A DNA stretch of 10,644 bases from Halanaerobiaceae bacterium (GTDB lineage Bacteria > Bacillota_F > Halanaerobiia > Halanaerobiales > CSSED10-376): NCBI GenBank assembly GCA_003557445.1, contig PWOK01000322.1:1-10644 (forward strand). The letters are read 5' to 3'. Positions within the stretch are counted from its first letter, which is position 1, and each line of letters begins with the position of its first letter. Positions 1 to 5,210 of the stretch are shown here, piece after piece. The notes under the pieces were generated by a model that searched no databases, was not told the origin of the DNA, and worked only from the letters and a program-made list of their open reading frames with translations. Both the position numbers and the translations under genes were made by a program.

Positions 1-399
1 ACTAAAAATATTGGAGTCAGTAATTTTATGATAGAACATCTGAAAGAAGCCCTGAATAAAAGTTCTGCAGAGATCAGCAATAATCAGATTCAGTTTCACC
101 CTTATAATTACAATAAGGAGGTACTGGATTTTTGTCAGGAAAATAATATAACTGTCACTGCCTACAGTCCACTGGCCAGAGGTAAAATTTTTGAAGATCA
201 GGAAATTTTAAAATTAAGTAAAAAATATGAGAGAAGCCCTGTTCAGCTGGTCTTAAAATGGATGATAGTAAAAGATATTATAGTTATACCCAAAGCTTCA
301 TCAAAAGATCATCTAAAAGATAATATGGATCTTTTTGATTGGGAATTACCGGAGGATGTTAAAACCAGTCTAAATAACAAAGAACAGGAAGAAATATAA
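1..399 (+). CDS. Aldo/keto reductase, C-terminal part (5' end outside window)
   Basis: The reading frame is open from base 1, so the gene starts upstream; 132 C-terminal residues are visible. Aldo/keto reductases are cytoplasmic NAD(P)H-dependent TIM-barrel enzymes that reduce aldehydes and ketones. The visible part begins with the family's IGVSNF strand (visible residues 4-9). It continues with a QIQFHPYN stretch corresponding to the usual NQ-EYHP element, then TAYSPLARG (53-61), and the cofactor-phosphate-binding VIPKASSKDHLKDN stretch (95-108), the counterpart of the family's IPKS signature. The last barrel element and a short acidic tail complete the fold. The catalytic Asp, Tyr and Lys lie upstream and cannot be judged. 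An internal ATG at base 28 follows SNF and is not a plausible true start. The gene converges on the next one with only five bases between stop codons. The physiological substrate cannot be deduced. Confidence 0.9.
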   Translation, partial: TKNIGVSNFMIEHLKEALNKSSAEISNNQIQFHPYNYNKEVLDFCQENNITVTAYSPLARGKIFEDQEILKLSKKYERSPVQLVLKWMIVKDIIVIPKASSKDHLKDNMDLFDWELPEDVKTSLNNKEQEEI

Positions 400-404
400 T
401 AATT

Positions 405-1235
405 TCAATCGATTAGATTGGCTATATATTCAAAATCACTTTCAATAATTTTTTTCCCAGACCTCTCTAGAATCAGGGGAACTTCTCTGGAGAAAAAATA
501 TTTAATTAATTGTTCAAGGCTATCTTTAACACTTGATTTGCAGTCTTTGAGATAAATTTTCCCGTGTTTGTCCCGGTGGGAATTTAATTCTACATCTTCA
601 GGTATAGAATTAAGATGAACCACTTTTATCTCAGGGGCTGTTTCTTCTAAATTGAGTTTGGTTAAATCAAGTCCATTGGCATAAGCATGTTCTGTATCCA
701 GGCATACCCCAATTCTTGAATCAAAATTAGCAGCTACTCCTATTACTTCTTCCAGGGTTCCAACTCTGGTACCTGATTTTGAACCCGCTGAAGTTTCCAG
801 AAGTAATTCTGTTTTTAGATCATCATCTGTTTTTTCTAATATTTGATGACAGGAGTCTGTAAGGATATCAATAACCTTTGCACTTTCAGTTTTTTGGGGC
901 ATTGATCCCAGATGAGTAACATAATATTTTATATTTAAATCATTACATATATTTAGAGCCTCTGCAATACATTCAAGTGATCTATTATATACATTATGTT
1001 TTTGGTTGACAATATTTATTATATAGGGGCCATGTATTATAAGATTCAGGTCTAAATCGCTTTCCTTTATTCTCTTAATGGTTGGATCTCCAATATTATA
1101 TGATCTGGGATTTCCCAGAAAAAGTTGAGCCCATTCTATCCCGAATTTTTCCATACTATTTTCCAGAAATTTATTACCGGTTAAATCTTTAGAACTAATA
1201 TGATAACCCACATTTTTAATTTTTTTATTGCTCAC
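405..1235 (-). CDS. nfo: Deoxyribonuclease IV (AP endonuclease, endonuclease IV family)
   Basis: Endonuclease IV enzymes are zinc TIM-barrel enzymes that cut the DNA backbone 5' of abasic sites in base excision repair. This 276-residue protein is of normal family length. It carries recognisable counterparts of the trinuclear zinc ligands of E. coli Nfo in the right order: H68 (IIHGPY), H108 (THLGS), E147 (LLETSAGSK), D180 and H183 (CLDTEHA), H207 (VVHLN), D222 and H224 (RDKH), and E257 (LILERS). Substitutions around them are notable: LDTEH for the usual LDTCH, and DKHGKI for the usual DRHENIG, so it is a divergent member. The start is GTG, chosen because GGGAGGAA lies about 8 bases upstream on the minus strand (plus-strand 1242-1249). 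It is transcribed away from the GntR operon and has its own promoter at 1285-1313. Another xylose-isomerase-like TIM-barrel enzyme is possible but less likely given the full ligand set. Confidence 0.88.
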   Translation of the reverse strand: MSNKKIKNVGYHISSKDLTGNKFLENSMEKFGIEWAQLFLGNPRSYNIGDPTIKRIKESDLDLNLIIHGPYIINIVNQKHNVYNRSLECIAEALNICNDLNIKYYVTHLGSMPQKTESAKVIDILTDSCHQILEKTDDDLKTELLLETSAGSKSGTRVGTLEEVIGVAANFDSRIGVCLDTEHAYANGLDLTKLNLEETAPEIKVVHLNSIPEDVELNSHRDKHGKIYLKDCKSSVKDSLEQLIKYFFSREVPLILERSGKKIIESDFEYIANLID

Positions 1236-1284
1236 TTTTTATTCCTCCCAAATTTCAACAAATTTTTGATCTTAGTTCTGTTTA

Positions 1285-1313
1285 ATTTTAAAACAATTCT
1301 TATTATTTGTCAA
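1285..1313 (-). promoter_or_regulatory. Sigma-A-like promoter of the endonuclease IV gene
   Basis: On the minus strand TTGACA (plus 1308-1313) is followed after exactly 17 bases by TAAAAT (plus 1285-1290), matching 6/6 and 5/6 of the sigma-A consensus. The start of transcription would fall near 1278, leaving a leader of about 40 bases before the GTG start. No hairpin or riboswitch-like structure is evident in that leader. Confidence 0.7.
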
Positions 1314-1327
1314 AAAAGCTTGACAAA
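1306..1327. repeat. Palindrome made by two divergent -35 boxes
   Basis: TTTGTCAA (1306-1313) and TTGACAAA (1320-1327) are perfect 8-bp inverted arms separated by six bases (AAAAGC). Each arm contains the -35 hexamer of one of the two divergent promoters. The arrangement may be a simple consequence of two consensus -35 boxes placed back to back, or it may itself be a protein-binding site. Confidence 0.75.
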
Positions 1328-1348
1328 AAAAGCGTACTGATTTATAAT
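1320..1348 (+). promoter_or_regulatory. Consensus sigma-A-like promoter of the GntR/ABC operon
   Basis: TTGACA (1320-1325), a 17-base spacer and TATAAT (1343-1348) match the sigma-A consensus perfectly. Transcription should start near 1355, about 40 bases before the chosen ATG. A promoter this strong in front of a repressor gene is typical of an autoregulated unit. Confidence 0.82.
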
Positions 1349-1353
1349 TAAAT

Positions 1354-1373
1354 TGTATTAAAATATTAGTACA
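1354..1373. promoter_or_regulatory. Candidate operator for the GntR/YtrA-type repressor
   Basis: TGTATTA (1354-1360) and TAGTACA (1367-1373) form inverted half-sites with 6 of 7 complementary positions and a six-base spacer. The site begins at the predicted transcription start just downstream of the -10 box, where a bound repressor would block initiation. A further GTACTGAT (1334-1341) inside the promoter spacer resembles the inverse of ATTAGTAC (1365-1372), 7 of 8 positions. That the adjacent regulator binds here is inference. Confidence 0.5.
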
Positions 1374-1394
1374 TTAGAACAAATGGAGGTCATA

Positions 1395-1790
1395 ATGCAG
1401 TATTATATAGATACAAATAGTGGAGTTCCTATTTATGTACAGCTTAAAAACCAGATTAAAGAGAGTATTGCAGGAGGGGTACTTAAGCCAGGGCAAAGAT
1501 TACCCTCTGTGCGAGAACTGGCTCTGGAATTAACTATTAATCCCAATACAGTAGCCCGGGTTTATAAAGAACTGGAACAGGAAGGCTTAATAAAAACAAA
1601 AAGAGGGGCAGGTTCTTTTGTGGCCCAAAAACCTGAATTTAATGAAAAAATTGCTGAAAAAGAAATTGAAAAAGCTCTTGATCGTTTAATGACCAGGGCC
1701 TATCAACTGGGAATTGATTCCCGGACTCTTTTAAAAAAATTTAAAAGGAAACTCAAAAACAGATTTGAACAGAAAAAGGGAGATGATTAA
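1395..1790 (+). CDS. GntR-family transcriptional regulator, YtrA subfamily
   Basis: This is a 131-residue DNA-binding regulator with an N-terminal winged helix-turn-helix of the GntR type: VPIYVQLKNQI (11-21), the GVLKPGQRLPSVRELA turn (28-43), the recognition helix region INPNTVARVYKELE (48-61) and the wing GLIKTKRGAGSFV (64-76). The remainder is only about 55 residues, helical and lysine-rich, with no large ligand domain. That short tail defines the YtrA subgroup, which dimerises through two helices and usually represses an adjacent ABC transporter operon, often in response to cell-envelope stress. I chose ATG 1395 because GGAGGT (1385-1390) sits just before it. An earlier ATG at 1383 would place this ribosome binding site inside the gene and has none of its own. 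The stop codon abuts the ATG of the ABC ATPase, so the pair is co-translated. Autorepression through the site at 1354-1373 is likely but inferred. Confidence 0.9.
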   Translation: MQYYIDTNSGVPIYVQLKNQIKESIAGGVLKPGQRLPSVRELALELTINPNTVARVYKELEQEGLIKTKRGAGSFVAQKPEFNEKIAEKEIEKALDRLMTRAYQLGIDSRTLLKKFKRKLKNRFEQKKGDD

Positions 1791-2687
1791 ATGAGCATGG
1801 CTATTGATATTCAGGGAATTAGTAAATCATATGGTGATCTTAAGGCAGTGGATAATCTTAATCTTCAGGTTGAAAAGGGAAGTGTTTATGGATTTCTGGG
1901 ACCCAATGGTGCAGGGAAAACCACAACCATTAAAATGTTACTTGGACTTTTAAGTACTGAGAGTGGTACAGGTGAAATACTGGGATATGATATTGAAAAG
2001 GATTCTTTGGAAATAAGGAAAAGAACAGGATATGTCCCTGAAGTTGATCAGCTTTATGATTACATGAAAGTTAAAGAAATTATAAATTTTAATAAAGGTT
2101 TTTTTGAAAACTGGGATGATTCTCTGGTTAAAAAATATAACAGGGTTTTCAATCTTCCTCTGCAAAAAAAAGTTAAAGAACTTTCACTGGGGATGAAAAA
2201 ACAGCTGGCTTTAATCCTGGCCCTGGGTTCCCAACCTGAGTTGTTGATACTGGATGAACCTACATCTGGACTGGACCCTGTAAACCGTCAGGAAATTTTA
2301 AGAATAATCCTGGAGGAAATATCAGTAGAAGGTAAAACAGTATTCTTTTCATCCCATTTATTGTCTGATGTGGAGCGTATAGCTGATAGTGTTGCTATAA
2401 TCAAAAATGGAAAAATTGTGGACAGTAAATTGCTGGATGATCTAAAAACTGATAATAAAAAAATCAGGGTTGTTTTTCAGCAGGACCCGGACACAGAAGT
2501 TCTTTCTTTACCGGGAATTGAAAATTATTCTAAAGAAAAAAACGCCTATATTTTTACTGTGAGTAAAAACTTAGATAATATCCTGAAAAGATTAAAACAA
2601 CAACCTCATTTTACTCTGGAAATAATTGATCAGGATCTGGAAGAGATTTTTATGGAAAAAGTAAGAGGTGATAAAAATGAATTATAA
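1791..2687 (+). CDS. ABC transporter ATP-binding protein (ABC-2/YtrB-like)
   Basis: This cytoplasmic ATPase of 298 residues powers an ABC transporter together with the next gene. All nucleotide-binding motifs are present: Walker A GPNGAGKT (37-44), ABC signature in the form LSLGM (131-135, instead of LSGGQ), Walker B LLILDEP (151-157) followed by the D-loop SGLD, and the switch histidine in SSHLL (H189). The Q-loop position in TGYVPEVDQLY appears to carry Glu (E84) in place of Gln, which I regard as common in ABC-2 exporters of this type. Residues from about 225 onward form a C-terminal extension of the kind seen in these ATPases. The ATG directly follows the regulator's stop codon, with AAAGGGAGATGA upstream as ribosome binding site. 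The substrate is unknown. Related YtrB/CcmA-like proteins act in drug or peptide resistance or envelope stress rather than nutrient uptake. Confidence 0.93.
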   Translation: MSMAIDIQGISKSYGDLKAVDNLNLQVEKGSVYGFLGPNGAGKTTTIKMLLGLLSTESGTGEILGYDIEKDSLEIRKRTGYVPEVDQLYDYMKVKEIINFNKGFFENWDDSLVKKYNRVFNLPLQKKVKELSLGMKKQLALILALGSQPELLILDEPTSGLDPVNRQEILRIILEEISVEGKTVFFSSHLLSDVERIADSVAIIKNGKIVDSKLLDDLKTDNKKIRVVFQQDPDTEVLSLPGIENYSKEKNAYIFTVSKNLDNILKRLKQQPHFTLEIIDQDLEEIFMEKVRGDKNEL

Positions 2688-3435
2688 TCTTTTGAAAAAA
2701 GAATTGAAAGAACATCGCTGGAAATTTATTATTGGAACAATTATTTTAATTGTTACAGGTGCTGTAATTCCTTTGACATATCAAATTATAAATGAAATGT
2801 TTCAGGAGATGTCAGGGGAACAATATAGCAGGTTTTTACCTGACCTTGCTTTAATGGAAAATACCAACTATTATATCTGGAGTCAGTGGAATGCTAAAAA
2901 CCTTTATCAGATTGGAACTATTCTGGCCCTGCTTCTGGGGATTAATACCATAGCCGGTGAGGTAAATAAGAATACACTAGGATTTCTTCTCACCCGTCCT
3001 CTTTCCAGAAAAGAAGCTTTTTTTACCAAAGTTATTGGAGGAGTAGTCTGGCTTTTTCTGGCAGTTTTTATTTCTACAATTTTTTTGATTTTGCTTTCAA
3101 TATATGAGTTTGGAGAGGTGGCCACAGGAGAATTATTAATAACAACTTTAATTACTTTTTGTGGTTTTCTGGTGATTTATTCTTTCAGTATATTATTTTC
3201 AACTCTTATTGATGAACCGGTAAAGGCAGGGGCTGTGGCTGCTCTGTTGATATTTATTTCTGCAGTACCGGGATGGTTTTCTAAAACCAGCCATTTATCT
3301 CTTTTCAGTCATATTGGTGGAGGTAAATATTTTATTGAAGGTCAATTTCCTTTTTTACCAGTATTGGTCATGATATTAATTACTGCTGTATTTTTGGTTA
3401 TTGCTGTTAATCTTTTTTGTAAAAAAGAAATTTAA
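2677..3435 (+). CDS. ABC-2-type transporter permease, six predicted membrane helices
   Basis: This is the membrane subunit for the preceding ATPase, 252 residues long. Hydrophobic segments at about residues 17-36, 78-95, 119-142, 152-177, 182-200 and 225-247 give six helices, the normal ABC-2 topology. Between helices 2 and 3 lies EVNKNTLGFLLTRPLSRKEAFFTK, approximately residues 95-118, the cytoplasmic coupling region characteristic of ABC-2 permeases (a T-x-RPLSR core). There is no separate periplasmic binding protein or signal peptide, which favours export or an envelope-stress role. I chose ATG 2677 because AAGAGGTGA (2663-2671) is correctly placed before it; the GTG at 2668 lies inside that site. 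The gene overlaps the end of the ATPase gene by 11 bases, so translation is probably coupled. As only one permease is encoded, the working transporter would be a homodimer with two ATPases. The substrate cannot be read from the sequence. Confidence 0.88.
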   Translation: MNYNLLKKELKEHRWKFIIGTIILIVTGAVIPLTYQIINEMFQEMSGEQYSRFLPDLALMENTNYYIWSQWNAKNLYQIGTILALLLGINTIAGEVNKNTLGFLLTRPLSRKEAFFTKVIGGVVWLFLAVFISTIFLILLSIYEFGEVATGELLITTLITFCGFLVIYSFSILFSTLIDEPVKAGAVAALLIFISAVPGWFSKTSHLSLFSHIGGGKYFIEGQFPFLPVLVMILITAVFLVIAVNLFCKKEI

Positions 3436-3458
3436 CTTATTAGAAAGGGGTTTTTTAA

Positions 3459-3761
3459 ATGTTGATAACAACCAATGATATTAAAACAGATTATGAAGTC
3501 CTGGGTATTGTCAGGGGGAATAATGTTAAAGCAGTTCATCTTGGGAAAGATATTATGGCATTTTTCCGCAAATTATTTGGAGGAGATGTATCCGAATATG
3601 GTGAACTTTTGGCTGAAGTCAGAGATCAGGCAATGGAGGAAATGGTTACTGAGGCAGAAAAAATGGGAGCCAATGCTATAGTAGGAGTCCGTTTTTCTTC
3701 TTCAACAATCTCAACAGGAATGGCTGAAATATATGTTTATGGTACTGCTGTAAAGATATAA
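3459..3761 (+). CDS. YbjQ-family protein (UPF0145, putative heavy-metal-binding domain)
   Basis: This is a 100-residue cytoplasmic protein of the YbjQ family, small proteins that assemble as pentamers and whose role is unresolved despite the name of the domain. Family hallmarks are the N-terminal strand YEVLGIVRGNNV (12-23), a Gly/Asp-rich central turn FGGDVSEYGELL (40-51), the long helix that follows, the highly typical GANAIVGVRFSSS (70-82), and the closing MAEIYVYGTAVKI (88-100). There are no cysteines and only one histidine (H27), so a classical metal site is not apparent. It starts 23 bases after the permease stop with AGAAAGGGG as ribosome binding site and is followed by the operon's terminator, so it is the last gene of the regulator/ABC unit. 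YbjQ proteins are often found near envelope genes. A link to the transporter's function is inferred from position only. Confidence 0.88.
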   Translation: MLITTNDIKTDYEVLGIVRGNNVKAVHLGKDIMAFFRKLFGGDVSEYGELLAEVRDQAMEEMVTEAEKMGANAIVGVRFSSSTISTGMAEIYVYGTAVKI

Positions 3762-3762
3762 G

Positions 3763-3786
3763 AACATAGAGTTTAACATAGAGTTT
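3763..3786 (+). repeat. Perfect 12-bp tandem duplication
   Basis: The 12-mer AACATAGAGTTT occurs twice without a gap (3763-3774 and 3775-3786), directly after the YbjQ-family stop codon. The end of the second copy forms the base of the terminator stem. It looks like a small slipped-strand duplication. Confidence 0.9.
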
Positions 3787-3840
3787 CCCCGTTTTTCATA
3801 TTAATCCGTAACTAAGTAAAAGGGGGAAACTTTATTTTAT
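3782..3840 (+). terminator. Hairpin terminator of the regulator/ABC/YbjQ operon
   Basis: AGTTTCCCC (3782-3790) pairs perfectly with GGGGAAACT (3823-3831) and is followed by a moderately T-rich tail (TTATTTTA). The 32-base loop is longer than usual and the tail is interrupted by A, so it may be a weak terminator or an mRNA-stabilising hairpin. Its position between an operon end and a new promoter supports termination. Confidence 0.6.
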
Positions 3841-3846
3841 GAATAA

Positions 3847-3875
3847 TTGCAAAAAATGTTTAAGTAATATATAAT
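3847..3875 (+). promoter_or_regulatory. Promoter of the AbrB-like gene
   Basis: TTGCAA (3847-3852; 4 of 6 consensus), a 17-base spacer and a perfect TATAAT (3870-3875) lie about 45 bases upstream of the ATG. They come just after the preceding operon's terminator, consistent with a separate transcription unit. Confidence 0.6.
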
Positions 3876-3883
3876 ATTATATA
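3868..3883. repeat. 16-bp palindrome over the AbrB gene's -10 box
   Basis: TATATAATATTATATA is a perfect 16-bp palindrome that contains the -10 box. AbrB-type proteins often repress their own genes through AT-rich sites, so this could be an operator. The simple A/T composition makes chance symmetry quite possible. Confidence 0.35.
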
Positions 3884-3917
3884 ACCATTACCCATATTCC
3901 CATTGGAGGTGTATTTA

Positions 3918-4193
3918 ATGAATAGATTATTATTACAGGTTGATGATAGAGGGAGAATAACAATACCAGTAGAATTGAGAAAAAAATGGAATATTGAACC
4001 CGGGGATTATCTCGTAATAGATCCTGAAGACAAAAATATTAATAAGGCTAATATATTTACCGATGAAGAATTAAAGGATCCTGAGATTATAAAAGCAATA
4101 ATGAAATTAGGAAAAGAGGCGAAAGAGGATTTTTATAAAGGAGATACTACAAAATTAAATGATTATGTTGCAGAAAGTAATGAAACTAATTAA
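3918..4193 (+). CDS. AbrB/SpoVT-domain DNA-binding protein
   Basis: This is a 91-residue protein with an N-terminal swapped-hairpin AbrB/SpoVT domain: VDDRGRITIPVELRKKWNIE, approximately residues 8-27, followed by PGDYLVID (28-35). Such domains dimerise and bind DNA as transition-state regulators or as toxin-antitoxin antitoxins. Residues from about 44 onward (FTDEELKDPEIIKAIMKLGKEAKEDF core) are charged and helical and lack the C-terminal SpoVT GAF domain. ATG 3918 is used because GGAGGTG (3905-3911) precedes it by six bases; a TTG at 3903 would put that site inside the gene. It is a single-gene unit with its own promoter and terminator. No toxin gene (PIN, MazF or RelE-like) adjoins it, so an antitoxin role is not supported here and a regulator role is more likely. 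Its target genes are unknown. Confidence 0.85.
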   Translation: MNRLLLQVDDRGRITIPVELRKKWNIEPGDYLVIDPEDKNINKANIFTDEELKDPEIIKAIMKLGKEAKEDFYKGDTTKLNDYVAESNETN

Positions 4194-4224
4194 GAGGCTA
4201 AAAGGAGAATAGATTAGTATATTT

Positions 4225-4262
4225 CCCATCCAGAGTGAGAAAGACTGGATGGGTTAGTTTTT
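4225..4262 (+). terminator. Rho-independent terminator after the AbrB-like gene
   Basis: CCCATCCAG (4225-4233) and CTGGATGGG (4245-4253) form a perfect 9-bp GC-containing stem with an 11-base loop, followed by TTAGTTTTT. This is the clearest terminator in the window and separates the AbrB-like gene from the deacylase/addBA unit. Confidence 0.88.
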
Positions 4263-4290
4263 ATAATCTAATTAATATTGGAAAAAAAGG

Positions 4291-4318
4291 ATAATTAAAA
4301 TTTTTGTTTAATTATAAT
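4291..4318 (+). promoter_or_regulatory. Probable promoter region of the deacylase/addBA operon with an inverted repeat
   Basis: A perfect TATAAT (4313-4318) lies 30 bases before the deacylase ATG and the first gene after a strong terminator needs a promoter, but no good -35 hexamer stands 16-18 bases upstream. The -10 box overlaps a perfect inverted repeat with 9-bp arms, ATAATTAAA (4291-4299) and TTTAATTAT (4307-4315). An activator or repressor could bind here, although A/T-rich symmetry can be chance. Confidence 0.4.
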
Positions 4319-4348
4319 ATATAGGAAAAAAGAAAGGGTGTATATATT

Positions 4349-5170
4349 ATGAAATTAATATATTCTGAAAAATGTTTAAATTATAAACAGGAATGGCACC
4401 CGGAATCACCGCAAAGAATAAAAGAAGCAGTAACAGATTTAAAAAAACTAAATTATGAATTCATTGAACCTGAACCCTGTACTAAAGAGGAATTACAGCT
4501 TATACATACTGATGAGCATATTGAAAATGTTAAAAATAATAATTTTTATGATCCTGATTCTCCCAATTATAAAGATATTTATGAATTTGCCCGACTTTCT
4601 GCTGGGGCAGCCATCAGGGCAGCCCAAACAAATAGTTTTTCTCTGATGAGGCCTCCAGGTCATCATGCTGGTCCTGATTATGTGATGGGGTTTTGCTATT
4701 TTAACAGTCTGGCCATAGCTGTAGAGAAAATGGGCAAAAAAACATTAATAATAGATATAGATGCCCATCATGGTAATGGTACTCAGGATATATTTAAAGA
4801 TAGGGAAGATATAGTTTATATTTCTCTTCATAAAAAAATGTATCCGGGAACAGGCAGAAAATCATTTTCCAATTGTTATAATCATACATTTGCCAATATA
4901 CCGGGTGATGATGAATATTATATATATCTGGATAAATTACTTGATTCTGTTAAAGATATTGATTTTGAAATGATTGCAGTTTCAGCAGGATTTGATGCAT
5001 ATGAGGGTGACCCCTTATCTCCACTGGGTATAACTGAGGAAGGATATATGAAAATTGCTTCCAGAATTGCTGAATTAAACCTTCCAATTTTTTGTGTTCT
5101 GGAAGGTGGTTATAATGCCAGTGCTCTGGGAATGAATATCCATTATTTTATAACAGGTCTTGAGGCATAA
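4349..5170 (+). CDS. Histone deacetylase superfamily zinc deacylase (AcuC/APAH-like)
   Basis: These enzymes use one zinc ion to hydrolyse acyl-amides such as acetyl-lysine in proteins or acetylpolyamines, in the cytoplasm. The active site is complete: the tandem histidines of RPPGHHAG (H105, H106), the zinc ligands D138 and H140 in DIDAHHGNGTQ, the third ligand D216 in AGFDAYEGDPL, and the catalytic tyrosine in LEGGYN (Y255). HPESPQR (17-23) and YPGTG (165-169) are also typical. At 273 residues it is somewhat shorter than the usual 300-370, with a compact loop region before the C-terminus and no extra domain. The start has GAAAGGGTG (4332-4340) eight bases upstream. It is followed 37 bases later by addB with no terminator between, so it is probably the first gene of the recombination operon. 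The substrate, whether protein, polyamine or metabolite, cannot be assigned. Confidence 0.92.
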   Translation: MKLIYSEKCLNYKQEWHPESPQRIKEAVTDLKKLNYEFIEPEPCTKEELQLIHTDEHIENVKNNNFYDPDSPNYKDIYEFARLSAGAAIRAAQTNSFSLMRPPGHHAGPDYVMGFCYFNSLAIAVEKMGKKTLIIDIDAHHGNGTQDIFKDREDIVYISLHKKMYPGTGRKSFSNCYNHTFANIPGDDEYYIYLDKLLDSVKDIDFEMIAVSAGFDAYEGDPLSPLGITEEGYMKIASRIAELNLPIFCVLEGGYNASALGMNIHYFITGLEA

Positions 5171-5181
5171 AGATATAATAC

Positions 5182-5210
5182 AAAGGTGGTGAAAAACAGC
5201 AACCATTATG
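5182..5210 (+). promoter_or_regulatory. addB ribosome binding site with unusually long spacing
   Basis: AAAGGTGGTGA (5182-5192) matches the anti-Shine-Dalgarno region well, but its last base is 15 bases before ATG 5208. In the same frame a stop (TGA, 5190-5192) prevents any earlier start; the only alternative between them is an ATT at 5205. A GTG at 5189 opens a nine-codon reading frame ending at 5218 that overlaps the addB start. Inefficient or regulated initiation is possible. Confidence 0.5.

Noticed and set aside
391..420. Small hairpins GAAAT/ATTTC and CAATC/GATTG at the convergent gene ends as terminators
   Set aside because: Stems of only five base pairs, A/T-rich and without a following T-run on either strand.
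1236..1320. Riboswitch or structured leader before the endonuclease IV gene
   Set aside because: The leader is about 40 bases, A/T-rich and shows no conserved motif or stable stem.
1950..2165. Minus-strand open frame of 71 codons inside the ABC ATPase gene
   Set aside because: Low-complexity Phe/Ile-rich translation, antisense to a strongly conserved gene with all ATPase motifs; a frame shadow.
3475..3681. Second open frame of 68 codons inside the YbjQ-family gene
   Set aside because: The +1 shadow of a well-supported family member; no ribosome binding site of its own.
3918..4193. AbrB-like protein as an antitoxin of a toxin-antitoxin pair
   Set aside because: No toxin-like frame adjoins it; a terminator follows within 35 bases and the next gene is a deacylase in a separate unit.
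4201..4224. AAAGGAGA sequence resembling a ribosome binding site after the AbrB-like gene
   Set aside because: No start codon follows at usable distance before the terminator hairpin, and no sensible small frame results.
5174..5179. TATAAT between the deacylase and addB genes as a separate addB promoter
   Set aside because: No -35 box at the right distance, and the predicted start of transcription would fall within or next to the ribosome binding site, leaving almost no leader.
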